Part shown: positions 10,398 through 19,145 of the stretch, one piece after another | Layout: each line of letters starts with the position of its first letter | How positions within the stretch are numbered: the first letter of the stretch is position 1 | NCBI GenBank assembly: GCA_030066335.1 | Contig: JASJBV010000026.1 | Location: 1 to 33,056 of the forward strand | Direction of reading: 5' to 3' | Source of the DNA: Gammaproteobacteria bacterium | GTDB lineage: Bacteria > Pseudomonadota > Gammaproteobacteria > GCA-001735895 | Length of the DNA stretch: 33,056 nucleotides | Position numbers and translations under genes: made by a program | Notes under the pieces: generated by a model | Database searches by the model: none | Told to the model about the DNA's origin: nothing | What the model saw: the letters and a program-made list of their open reading frames with translations, nothing else

Positions 10398-10621
10398 CCT
10401 TCTCTCATGGTTGGAATTATGGCAAGTATAGTCAGCCGGATTGATCCGGGCAATCCGACATAGTTATCAAAACGATAGTGACAAAACTATCAGGTCTGAT
10501 CCCAGACCCTGAGCATCCAGCAGCCATCAGGTAATGGATTGCTTGCTGTTGATGCCCTGGGCAAAATCCCGTGGTCAGGGCCTGCATACCCCAGTTATCA
10601 ACCTTGCGGAGCGGACTTTGA

Positions 10622-10918
10622 CTAAACCTGGAAGTCAAATACCACGATGTCTTCAATCAGGGGCTCGAAAACCGCCTTCAGAGCCTCGTGTTCGGGGTGT
10701 GGTAAGTAATTTTGGCGACCCGCCTCGTCCGCAAATGTCATCAATACCGCATGGGTGAAACCCTGGTTCATGTGCTCCGGGCTATCATTCAAACCCCATT
10801 CCACCGCAACCACACCGGTTACTTTTTGCGGCATGGCCTCGAACAAAGCCCTGAGCTTTTCCAGCTCGGGAGTATCAGCCGATTGTTTGAATTGAATCAG
10901 TAATATATGACGAATCAT
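10622..10918 (-). CDS. Dabb-family (stress-responsive alpha/beta barrel) protein
   Basis: MIRHILLIQFKQSADTPELEKLRALFEAMP...VEWGLNDSPEHMNQGFTHAVLMTFADEAGRQNYLPHPEHEAL. Confidence 0.93.
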   Translation of the reverse strand: MIRHILLIQFKQSADTPELEKLRALFEAMPQKVTGVVAVEWGLNDSPEHMNQGFTHAVLMTFADEAGRQNYLPHPEHEALKAVFEPLIEDIVVFDFQV

Positions 10919-11010
10919 CTGTCTTCACCGCCAGCTTTCGGGTTAATAATGAAACAGCAGCAAATCAGAGCATCCCGCCAACAGTTGTAGAGATCGATAG
11001 AAACAAGCTT

Positions 11011-11367
11011 TCAGGTATTTTCCTGCAACCAGTCAACTGCTTCGTCGTAACTGTTGAACATCTGGATTAACTTGGCCCGGTTCTTAGCCACCGTTTCTAA
11101 AAACGATTGATCACTTTTGGTGACCTCTGAAGTGACTACGGCAAATCTGATATCTGCAGGTAAGTCCTTGCCAAATTGAAATATATCGGTGGTTCCGGGA
11201 GTTGTCTGTTGTTTGCGTACATCGACCAACACTGATTTGGCGCCGGTTTCGTGATGAATTCTAATCACCTGGGACAGTGAGCTCCTCCAATCGTCGATAC
11301 TTGTCTGACCGGACGAAACAACCAGAATGATGGCGCTATCTTGCAAATATTCTACAGTTTCAGGCAT
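11011..11367 (-). CDS. STAS/SpoIIAA-like domain protein
   Basis: 118 aa; TGAKSVLVDVRKQ...FNSYDEAVDWLQENT. Confidence 0.6.
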   Translation of the reverse strand: MPETVEYLQDSAIILVVSSGQTSIDDWRSSLSQVIRIHHETGAKSVLVDVRKQQTTPGTTDIFQFGKDLPADIRFAVVTSEVTKSDQSFLETVAKNRAKLIQMFNSYDEAVDWLQENT

Positions 11368-11438
11368 GTACCTTTACCATCAGTTTCAGTTTTATGGCGC
11401 TAGCTGAACTCCGGCCAGATAGCGAAAAATGATGTGCT

Positions 11439-12125
11439 CTATTGCTTGCCATCTTTGACGATGATGCGTTCCGCAAGGTCTTGCATGCTGGTGGCGTAGA
11501 CATCGGGTTCCAGATACTGGGGATGATAGGGCGCAGCTGAACGGTCGATATAAGCCGCATGCATGCCCGCGGTCAATGCACCATGCGTATCCCAATCATG
11601 GGTGGCGACCAGTCGTAAGGTTTCTATCGGCCGGTTCAGGCGATCAGCGACAAACTGATAGACCCTGGGATCAGGCTTGAAGCTGCCGGTCTCCTCGACC
11701 GACACAAGCTCATCAAAATAGTCCAGCAAACCTGCATTGGTAATTTGGCTGGTCACCAGCTTCAGCGACGAATTGGTAAATGACACGGTGCGATAACCGG
11801 CTGAACGCAAGCGGTCCAGGGCCGGCTTGATATCAGCATGCGGAGGCAGGCTGGCAAAACTGCTGAGGATATCCTCACGCGCAGCCGCGGGAAGCTCGAT
11901 GCCGAGGCGAGCGGAAATAGTATCGAGCATGGTCCCGGCCAGGGTGCCGAAGTCGCTTTTGACATTGGTCAGGATACACACGGTGGAGCTGTGTAACAGC
12001 ATCGAAAACCAGCTGCCGGTGACCGCTGGATTGCCAAAAGCCGATTCGAATTTAGGCTGCAAAGAGCTTAAATCGAGGACCGTTTCATTGATATCGAATA
12101 GTATCGTGTCTCGTTCCATAACCAA
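11439..12125 (-). CDS. haloacid dehalogenase type II (HAD superfamily)
   Basis: ILFDINETVLDLSSLQPKF..., FTNSSLKLV, SFKPDPRVYQFVADRL, LVATHDWDTHGALTAGMHAAYIDR. Confidence 0.93.
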   Translation of the reverse strand: MVMERDTILFDINETVLDLSSLQPKFESAFGNPAVTGSWFSMLLHSSTVCILTNVKSDFGTLAGTMLDTISARLGIELPAAAREDILSSFASLPPHADIKPALDRLRSAGYRTVSFTNSSLKLVTSQITNAGLLDYFDELVSVEETGSFKPDPRVYQFVADRLNRPIETLRLVATHDWDTHGALTAGMHAAYIDRSAAPYHPQYLEPDVYATSMQDLAERIIVKDGKQ

Positions 12126-12179
12126 CTCGCCTCCCGGTCGTAACGTTAATACGACTGCATATGCTCGTCCTGCACATCC

Positions 12180-12791
12180 TTATCCCCTGGTTGCCAGCAG
12201 AACCGAGTGAAACCCGCAGCTTTCATCTTCCAGTTTAATCTCGATATTGTTAAATCCCAATGAATTTAAGATTGATTCGTATTCATCGGGTTCCAGGCTG
12301 GAATGATAAACCTCCTCGCCTTCCACCATGCCCGTTACTTCGCCCGCTTCATGGCCAATCGTCAGCAGCAGGGAGCCTTCGGGATTAAGATGCTCGGCAA
12401 ATAAAAACAGCACCTGGCGCTGTTCTTGTTGGGTCAAATGAAAAAATCCATCCCAGCTGATAATGCCGTCGAAGCTTACATCCAGTTTCAGTTCCCGCAT
12501 ATCCATATTTATCCAGCTGGCATCCGGAAAACGTGACCGCGAAATCTCCAGCATATTTGCTGATGCGTCAAGCCCGGTTACATCAAGCCCGCATTCGAGA
12601 AGATAGCCGGCGATCGGTTCGCCAGCCCCGCAACCGACATCCAGGACGTGGCCCTGAGCAGGTAACCGGCGGATGAATTTATCCATCCAGGGCTGTTCGA
12701 AAAATACCCGCGGCCGATGTTCATCCCAGGCCTGTGCATGCTTCTCATAGATTTCTATGGTCCGGTGGTGGATTGTATCTAGTTTACCCAT
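12180..12791 (-). CDS. class I SAM-dependent methyltransferase
   Basis: HVLDVGCGAGEPIAGYLLECGLDVTGLDASANML is motif I/II. Confidence 0.93.
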   Translation of the reverse strand: MGKLDTIHHRTIEIYEKHAQAWDEHRPRVFFEQPWMDKFIRRLPAQGHVLDVGCGAGEPIAGYLLECGLDVTGLDASANMLEISRSRFPDASWINMDMRELKLDVSFDGIISWDGFFHLTQQEQRQVLFLFAEHLNPEGSLLLTIGHEAGEVTGMVEGEEVYHSSLEPDEYESILNSLGFNNIEIKLEDESCGFHSVLLATRG

Positions 12792-12853
12792 AACACCTGA
12801 GTATGGAATGCACAGAAAGCGCTGCGTCCGTCGCCGGTGGAGCTTTGTTGGGC
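12788..12853 (-). repeat. attC-like site of the 12862-13257 cassette; leftmost convincing site
   Basis: Gene-sense GCCCAAC-AAAG...GTTATGG. Both ends match the attC core consensus (RYYYAAC / GTTRRRY-like). It lies directly after the VOC gene stop. Confidence 0.65.
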
Positions 12854-12861
12854 GGAATCAC

Positions 12862-13257
12862 TTACTGGCTAATCCGCAATACATGACCATCAGGATGACG
12901 CAGATGGCACTCGCGGACACCCCAGGGCAGGTCTTCAGGTGGGAAAACCACTTCGATGCCGGATTCCAGGGCCATGGCATAGATGTCATCCACATTGTCC
13001 ACCCAAATTGACATCCATGAGCCCTTGTCCTTTGTTTCGTTCCCGCCCGGTCCAAAGGTGCTGGTATTGTCACCTTTACCGCGTCCGCCTTGTCCGTCCT
13101 GACACAAGAAAATCTCGCATTCCCCAGACCCAACCGAGCCGAAACTGGCAGGATCGCCCCAATCCCACTTCTTTTCCCATCCCAGGCTCTCGAACCATTC
13201 GAAGCTTTGCTCCAGGTTCGAGACATTCAGGATCGGATTAATCGCTTTTGCTCTCAT
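12862..13257 (-). CDS. VOC/bleomycin-resistance-like protein
   Basis: AINPILNVSNLEQSFEWFESLGWEKKWDWG...LPWGVRECHLRHPDGHVLRISQ. Confidence 0.92.
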   Translation of the reverse strand: MRAKAINPILNVSNLEQSFEWFESLGWEKKWDWGDPASFGSVGSGECEIFLCQDGQGGRGKGDNTSTFGPGGNETKDKGSWMSIWVDNVDDIYAMALESGIEVVFPPEDLPWGVRECHLRHPDGHVLRISQ

Positions 13258-13322
13258 TCGCTATGCCTCCTGTTTACGAGATCAAGCAGCGGAACCGCAA
13301 ACCATCAACCTCCAAGGTCGTA

Positions 13323-13724
13323 TCATTTAACCGCTAGCTCGGCGTTGTATAGCCACACATAAATCACCCCGAAGGTCACGATGTATATGATTGAACTGAC
13401 GGTGAAATTAGATAAGTTTTTAGAAGCGGATTTAGCCGCTGAACGGACTGCATCCGGGTCGTCGCCAATCGACCTAATCTTCGCTTTACTGGCTTTGGCC
13501 TGTCTTATGCCAAAGATAACCAACAGGATCGAAGCCAGACCCAGGTGCCAGGTAAAAAACTGGTGCAGTGATAGGAACAATAGCGTCCATGCGGTTGCTG
13601 CCGAATAGATTAGAAGAATCGGAAATGCCTTCCAGAAATAATTTTCGTGGGTGGAAAAACTGAATATCTGTATGACCACGAGATGGGTGACCAATAAGAA
13701 AACAAGGTATATGAGTATCTCCAT
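13323..13724 (-). CDS. hypothetical membrane protein
   Basis: 133 aa with several hydrophobic helices. Confidence 0.65.
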   Translation of the reverse strand: MEILIYLVFLLVTHLVVIQIFSFSTHENYFWKAFPILLIYSAATAWTLLFLSLHQFFTWHLGLASILLVIFGIRQAKASKAKIRSIGDDPDAVRSAAKSASKNLSNFTVSSIIYIVTFGVIYVWLYNAELAVK

Positions 13725-13789
13725 TTTATTGTTTTAATACCCAAGCTTCAGCATAAGGAGTTTTGCCCATCATCTCACGATTCTCAGGC

Positions 13790-14806
13790 CTACCATTGAT
13801 GTTCCTCTTTAATGATGCGCATCCGTGGAACAGATCCGCCAAAAACAGGATGGCGAATGATACGCTCTTTATTCGGATTCTTACCGGAGCGGTATTTTAT
13901 CCAGGCTTTCTTGACACCACCTATGCCGCCAAATATTTGCACCAAATTCATTAATCCTTCATCGATATCGTCCGCGCTATGAATGGTGAGTGCCTCAGTG
14001 TCAAAACCCAAATATATATAATCATCCTGATCGACAATAAACTTTAAGCCAATCATAAAATTATCGGGTGCCACCAGATGCTCTTCTCCCTGTGTTGGTG
14101 GGTGATTAAGCCAGGAAACGGTCTTGGATCTGGCAGTGAAAACTTGATTAAAATCATTTGCAAAGTCCATTAGATCATTATCACTTTGCATATTCTTATG
14201 TTTATTGAAAAGCTCAAGGATAAGATCTTTCTTTTCCCTGTCTTTGGTGAGCAACCGTACAAGAGCAGTTTTGTATCTTCTATCTTTGCCAAAATCCATC
14301 TTTTCATATAGCTCTGTCTGTTTCTGCAGAGCTATCGGATCTACCGGTTTGTCTTTCTTCCGGCTTTGTTTTGCTTTTATCGCTCTTTTCTTTTTTCGTT
14401 CTTCCGCGGGATCCTTGATCTTAAACTTTTTATAGACGCTGTTATATTTTTGCAATGAGCATTTTGCATTGTCAGCTATGCAGAAGTTTTCAGTACTGTG
14501 ATCATCAAATATAGTTTTCAGCTTGATGCCATGTACTGCTGTTAAAGATAACCAGTCACATAATTCATCTATGGTCACGCTTGGATATTTTGATCCGTAA
14601 CAAAATATCCTGATCTCATTCTTACTTCTTGCGAAACCTTCAATTGGGTATCTATCCGTTTCGCTGGCAAGTTCCAGGTTCAATAATTTGCTTATTACAA
14701 CCTCAAGATAATCTTGCTTTGACTTTATATCTGTCTCGTATTGCTTGATGATATTTTCAGCATCCTGTTCTGTATGATAAAGAATGTATATCTCATAACT
14801 TTTCAC
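13790..14806 (-). CDS. hypothetical protein
   Basis: 338-aa ORF with a central Lys-rich segment (EERKKKRAIKAKQSRKKDK); no family recognised. Confidence 0.8.
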   Translation of the reverse strand: MKSYEIYILYHTEQDAENIIKQYETDIKSKQDYLEVVISKLLNLELASETDRYPIEGFARSKNEIRIFCYGSKYPSVTIDELCDWLSLTAVHGIKLKTIFDDHSTENFCIADNAKCSLQKYNSVYKKFKIKDPAEERKKKRAIKAKQSRKKDKPVDPIALQKQTELYEKMDFGKDRRYKTALVRLLTKDREKKDLILELFNKHKNMQSDNDLMDFANDFNQVFTARSKTVSWLNHPPTQGEEHLVAPDNFMIGLKFIVDQDDYIYLGFDTEALTIHSADDIDEGLMNLVQIFGGIGGVKKAWIKYRSGKNPNKERIIRHPVFGGSVPRMRIIKEEHQW

Positions 14807-14949
14807 AGCGGTAAGACTCCCTAATCATTTTATTTATATTAAATTTTGTCAGATGCCGTCCATATATGAGCATCTATTGAGTGGCGAAGAACGCAAAACT
14901 CAGTTTGTGTTTTTTCTTGCTACTTAAGGCGCTGGTTATTATCCAGCAC

Positions 14950-15555
14950 TTACTCGCGTTTAAACCATCTCAGTATTGAAGCTAACAATCCCTTTTCTCT
15001 ATTCAGGATGTCATGAATTTCATTTTCAACGCCAAAAGCTTCTATTTCAGCTATGAAATTCTTGTTCAGATAGTAGCCTGTTGGGAGATCAGCTAAATAT
15101 AGAAAATTGCCATCTAGTGCTTCGTAGGCCCACTTTGCAAAGCCTTCAATGATGTCATCGGTATCTGCGAGGCTGAAATTCCATCCGTATTGTTTGCCTT
15201 CATATTTGAAGGATAGACTCATCTCCGAGGTACTATCATGCTCGTCCTTGGGTGGTACTAATACCACATCCTCGATTTTTACCTTGCCCTTTGAAACATT
15301 TACGACATTTTCAAACCATAAGTAAAATTCATTTAATAACTGACCGCTTATCCAGCCGCCTTTGGGTACCGTGCAATCTATTGAAAATTCATCGGCATAC
15401 TCAGTAATCAACTCATGAGTAATTAGCGATTCGTCATCTTCATCTACAGCGCCAGTCTCATCCAGAAACTGCTTTATTTGTTCGATTGAGACGTCATCCG
15501 GGATTAAATCGTACTTAACAAAGATATCTTTGATTTTTTCTAAATTTGCTTCCAT
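14950..15555 (-). CDS. hypothetical acidic protein
   Basis: 201-aa ORF rich in Asp/Glu; no family recognised. Confidence 0.75.
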   Translation of the reverse strand: MEANLEKIKDIFVKYDLIPDDVSIEQIKQFLDETGAVDEDDESLITHELITEYADEFSIDCTVPKGGWISGQLLNEFYLWFENVVNVSKGKVKIEDVVLVPPKDEHDSTSEMSLSFKYEGKQYGWNFSLADTDDIIEGFAKWAYEALDGNFLYLADLPTGYYLNKNFIAEIEAFGVENEIHDILNREKGLLASILRWFKRE

Positions 15556-15581
15556 GGAAGTTTCCTTGCTTATTCTTAGTT

Positions 15582-15688
15582 TTTCAACGCGGAAAAAGTG
15601 TCACGTTTTACTGGGTGCGATGAGCTGCGATAGCAGCGAATCTGCCTATCAGCAATGAGTATAGGCAAAATAGATTCGCTTGTTAGGC
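15582..15688 (-). repeat. attC-like site of the 15683-15997 cassette (long, stem-rich)
   Basis: TTTCAAC-G...CTT-GTTAGGC. Internal inverted repeat AGCGAATCTgCCTAT (15635-15649) / ATAGGCaaaatAGATTCGCT (15661-15680). Confidence 0.75.
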
Positions 15689-15997
15689 TTCATTGCTCTG
15701 ATAAAACACCTCGTAGAGCGCAGAGGTTTCCTCTTTTTCGAGCAGGTAGTCATCATCCTCCGGATAATATTTTGCTTTCTCCGGGTTTTCTCCGGCAAAT
15801 TGCTTAACCGCTTCCATGGAGTCCCAATGGGTGACTAACAAGAAATGCGCAACGTCGGCCTTAACGTTTTTGAGGAACATTAATTTTTTTAGACCATCCA
15901 CTGAGCTGTAATCTGGTACAGCTCTCTCTTTCATGAATTCTGCGTAATCATCAGCCTTGGACACCTCGACCATGCCATGCCATATTCTAACGATCAT
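15683..15997 (-). CDS. antibiotic biosynthesis monooxygenase (ABM)-like protein
   Basis: MIVRIWHGMVEVSKADDYAEFMKERAVPDYSSVDGLKKLMFL...FLLVTHWDSMEAVKQFAGE. The TAA stop is shared with the attC core. Confidence 0.85.
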   Translation of the reverse strand: MIVRIWHGMVEVSKADDYAEFMKERAVPDYSSVDGLKKLMFLKNVKADVAHFLLVTHWDSMEAVKQFAGENPEKAKYYPEDDDYLLEKEETSALYEVFYQSNEA

Positions 15998-16110
15998 GTT
16001 ATTGCTCTGGTTGAAAGGTTTATCATAATTGTGAAATTATCCCGCGATGCTTAACCAGGTGTTGAGCGAGTGACCGTCGAGAGGTCGTGGCTTGAGAGCC
16101 TTGCCGGGCT

Positions 16111-16527
16111 CTAACCACTTATCTCTGGCGGTAATTTATCAAACAAAGGGATATCTGTAGGCAGTATTGCCCATTTCGGTGCAGACGATGTAAAGATGGC
16201 CAGTTTCGGTTTAAATTCCCCGTTCCCTTCGATATTCGAAGCGGCAACGGTATGGAAACCGGCACTGGTAAATTCGACACTCAGGCTGACGCCGCAATGC
16301 GGACAGCTGTGGCAGTGGATATCGCCACCCGCATCATCCTGGGTCGTATAAGCGGTTGGTACAGTCTCGCCAACAAACCTGAAGTTGCTACTGGGGACCC
16401 AGATTCCGAACCACTTGTCACTGCCGGTTCTGGTCTGGCAGTCAGTGCAATAACAGAAAACCTGGTTGATCGGCTCGCCGGTGAACTCAAACCGAACCTG
16501 GCCACATTGGCAATTACCTTTTCGCAT
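16111..16527 (-). CDS. GFA (glutathione-dependent formaldehyde-activating enzyme/centromere protein V) family protein
   Basis: GNCQCGQVRFEFTGEPINQVFCYCTDCQTRTGS...CHSCPHCGVSL. Confidence 0.93.
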   Translation of the reverse strand: MRKGNCQCGQVRFEFTGEPINQVFCYCTDCQTRTGSDKWFGIWVPSSNFRFVGETVPTAYTTQDDAGGDIHCHSCPHCGVSLSVEFTSAGFHTVAASNIEGNGEFKPKLAIFTSSAPKWAILPTDIPLFDKLPPEISG

Positions 16528-16588
16528 CTAGTCCTCCAACTATTTGACCTTCTACTGTAGATATTCAACCGAGGATTGACAATGCCTA

Positions 16589-17561
16589 TCATTGTGTACC
16601 CATGACAACGATTTTGCCCCCGGCCTGGTTCGCATCCATTAACTGATGCGCCTGAACAAGTTCCTCAAATTTGAACACCGGACCGGTTTGAATCATTAGC
16701 TGACCTTGCGCTACCAATTCAACATAGCGTTGAAGCTGTTCAGTGCTGATATCGGATGCGCCGCCACTGTAAGAAGTCAACTTGACGCCGGTCGGGATAT
16801 CGCCCATCGGTTCGAAGTTCTCCAGGGTCCACTTGCCACCCAGGATACCGGTCATGCAGACAATGCCACCACTGCTCACGCAACCTAGTGAATCCAGCAG
16901 GGTAGTGGTTCCAATCAGTTCCAGCACGCGGTCAAAAGGCCGGTGCTCACTATCCTCGAGCTGCCGTGCCAACGATCCGTCATCAACCCAGACCTCGTCG
17001 GCACCTGCCGCCTTGAGCATGTCAATTTTTGCTGGACTTCTGGATGTGGTGGCCACAAATAACCCGGCATCTTTGGCCAGGGCCAGGGCGGCCATGCCTA
17101 TGGAGGACGTACCGCCACGGATCAGAATCGATTCGGCACGCTCGATCTCAAGCCCGGTATGCAGGGAACCATGCGTGGTCTGCAGCATTTCCGGCAGCGC
17201 GGCTAAATTCTCCCAGGGCAGTTTGGTTGACAATGGAAACACATGCGTGTGGAACCAGGGTGTACTCCGCGTAGGAGCCATCGAATTCCCGGCCCATGCC
17301 GCCCATGATTGCAGCCACCGTGCTGCCGGTCTTGATATCCAGTCCTCCGCCATCCACCAGTTCTCCCACACATTCTATGCCGAGCACCCGCGGGAACTGC
17401 ACCGACGGGGAGTCGCCATTGCGGGTAAACCACTCTGACCGATTGAGTCCGAACGCCCGGATTCGAATCAATGCCCAGCCGGGGCGAGGTTCAGGGCGAT
17501 CGACTTCCTCCAGCGAGAACTGGTCCGGGCCGCCGGGTTGTCTGATGATCCATGCTTTCAT
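16589..17561 (-). pseudogene. MDR-family zinc-independent alcohol dehydrogenase, interrupted by a frameshift near 17235-17252
   Basis: ORF 17148-17561 (MKAWIIRQPGGPDQFSLEEVDRPEPRPGWALIRI...FDGSYAEYTLVPHAC) continues only in another frame in ORF 16589-17371 (...HVFPLSTKLPWENLAALPEMLQTTHGSLHTGLEIERAESILIRGGTSSIGMAALALAKDAG). Confidence 0.85.
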
Positions 17562-17722
17562 GACAAGGATTAAGTTCCATGTTGAACATTATCTGGTCGC
17601 ATAACGTCCCGTATCTTCGACCAGGCTGGGCGTATGGCGAGCAATTGGCTCGACTGCTGGCGCTGGTTAAGCGGTTCTTCGCTTTATTCTTGAATACTCC
17701 AGTTCCATTCGTCGAGGTTATG

Positions 17723-18181
17723 TCAGGCGGCTGTCTGATTCAAGCGACGTAAACGTCCTGACAGCCTGAATCCATCACGCATGTTCAACGACATTAAGGT
17801 CAGGTTGATGCCGCCGGCGATTAGTTCGAGCCCCTGAACCAGGTAGAAAGACAGGCCAAAATTCCCGGTTGTGGCGAGGTGGTCGAGGTAGATCGCAGCT
17901 GGCAGCAGGATCAGAATTCCGTTGGCAGCGATAAATGGCATCCGCCTTTTCTTGTTATCGATCAATCCAGCTTTGCGTTTGGACGAGAGTGCAAAGCCGG
18001 TTGCACCGGTGATCGCTATTGCAGGCACCAGAATGAACAGGCCCGGGCTGACAATGAGACCCTTGACGGTGGTAATCATGGCAAGGCTTGCAAATAGTTC
18101 GACAACAATGGTGGAAACAAAAAATGTGCCTATACATAGCGTGGCGATGAGGGCCGCAAACAGGTGAATGACTTGTTTCAT
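17723..18181 (-). CDS. hypothetical polytopic membrane protein, divergent from the marR-like gene
   Basis: 152 aa with about 4 hydrophobic segments; GGAGGAAATACC before the ATG at 18181. Confidence 0.8.
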   Translation of the reverse strand: MKQVIHLFAALIATLCIGTFFVSTIVVELFASLAMITTVKGLIVSPGLFILVPAIAITGATGFALSSKRKAGLIDNKKRRMPFIAANGILILLPAAIYLDHLATTGNFGLSFYLVQGLELIAGGINLTLMSLNMRDGFRLSGRLRRLNQTAA

Positions 18182-18202
18182 GGTATTTCCTCCGGTCGGA
18201 AA

Positions 18203-18241
18203 ATTGACAAGATACTGTCATTATGACAATATCTTGTCAAT
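18203..18241. promoter_or_regulatory. candidate MarR-family operator (inverted repeat) in the divergent promoter
   Basis: ATTGACAAGATACTGTCA-TTA-TGACAATATCTTGTCAAT: 18-bp arms with one mismatch and a 3-bp spacer, between two divergent start codons. Confidence 0.8.
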
Positions 18242-18261
18242 TGTTTATTTACGAGAAATTC

Positions 18262-18705
18262 ATGAAGCACAGCGCCAAAGGCCATACTTTTACCGAAATC
18301 GTTATCGAATCGTTCAAACTGAGCGGGCTGCTCGCCAACGAAGGGGATCGTATCGCCGCGCCACTCGGCCTCAGCAGTGCGAGATGGAAAATTCTGGGCG
18401 CGTTGGCACGGTCTGAAACCCCGCTCACGGTGTCGCAGATTGCGCGAAATATGGGGCAGTCCCGGCAGGCAGTCCAAAGCCTGGTCAACATCATGAGTGA
18501 AACAGGTCTGATAGAGTTTCAGAACAATCCCAATCACAAGCGTGCCAAGCTGGCTGTTCTGACGCCTACAGGCGTGAACTCATATCAGGAAATGGAGGCG
18601 ATCCAGATCCCATGGGCAAACGACTACGCCAGTCAAATGACGATTGATGATCTGGAAAGAACGCTCGTAACGCTGAAGAAAATTTCAGGATTGTTTAGCG
18701 CTTGA
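18262..18705 (+). CDS. MarR-family transcriptional regulator
   Basis: LSSARWKILGALARSETPLTVSQIARNMGQSRQAVQSLVNIMSETGLIEFQNNPNHKRAKLAVLTPTG is a winged helix. The start at 18262 avoids the operator; the track ORF starts inside it (18223). Confidence 0.9.
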   Translation: MKHSAKGHTFTEIVIESFKLSGLLANEGDRIAAPLGLSSARWKILGALARSETPLTVSQIARNMGQSRQAVQSLVNIMSETGLIEFQNNPNHKRAKLAVLTPTGVNSYQEMEAIQIPWANDYASQMTIDDLERTLVTLKKISGLFSA

Positions 18706-18796
18706 GTTTCACCTGGCAAACCGCATATCTCCAGTTACAGTGAGCTGACTATAGCGGGTGTTCTGCTCGATCTTGTCAGGCGCGTCCAGGTCATTG

Positions 18797-19018
18797 TTAC
18801 TTTCGTCTTTTCTTGAGCCTGAAGCCGATATAAAAGGCGATGCCAAAAGCCAAGCTTGTTACCGGATATACGAGTAACATAGCGAGATAATGGTAGCCCC
18901 CGCTACCCTCAAAAGTTGGATCTTGAGGATATGTTATATACCCAATGATTCCTGCAACAGCCAATCCAACCAGGGCTCCTAGAAAAAATACGAATATACC
19001 TTGTCGCTTTATATCCAT
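18797..19018 (-). CDS. small hypothetical membrane protein
   Basis: 73 aa, two hydrophobic segments and a basic tail RLKKRRK. Confidence 0.6.
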   Translation of the reverse strand: MDIKRQGIFVFFLGALVGLAVAGIIGYITYPQDPTFEGSGGYHYLAMLLVYPVTSLAFGIAFYIGFRLKKRRK

Positions 19019-19145
19019 GATTTAACCAGCTCGTTAAGCCTATTTACTTTATCAAAATAGTTAGCTAGTTCTTCGTATAACCAAGAACGCCATGCTCTGA
19101 ATTAATTTGAAGGATATTGGAAAAACGTCCGACAGCAGCGCCTGG

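Noticed and set aside
10432-10656. 74-aa minus-strand ORF in the structured intergene
   Set aside because: Overlaps the Dabb gene end, has no recognisable features, and its composition does not look coding.
16782-17438. 218-aa plus-strand ORF
   Set aside because: Antisense to the frameshifted MDR dehydrogenase; Ser/Pro/Arg-rich shadow ORF.
17599-17723. GCATAAC...GTTAAGC / GTTATGT as an attC for the 17723 gene
   Set aside because: Core-like ends exist but internal symmetry is weak and spacing to the stop is ambiguous; kept only as a check in the MarR finding.
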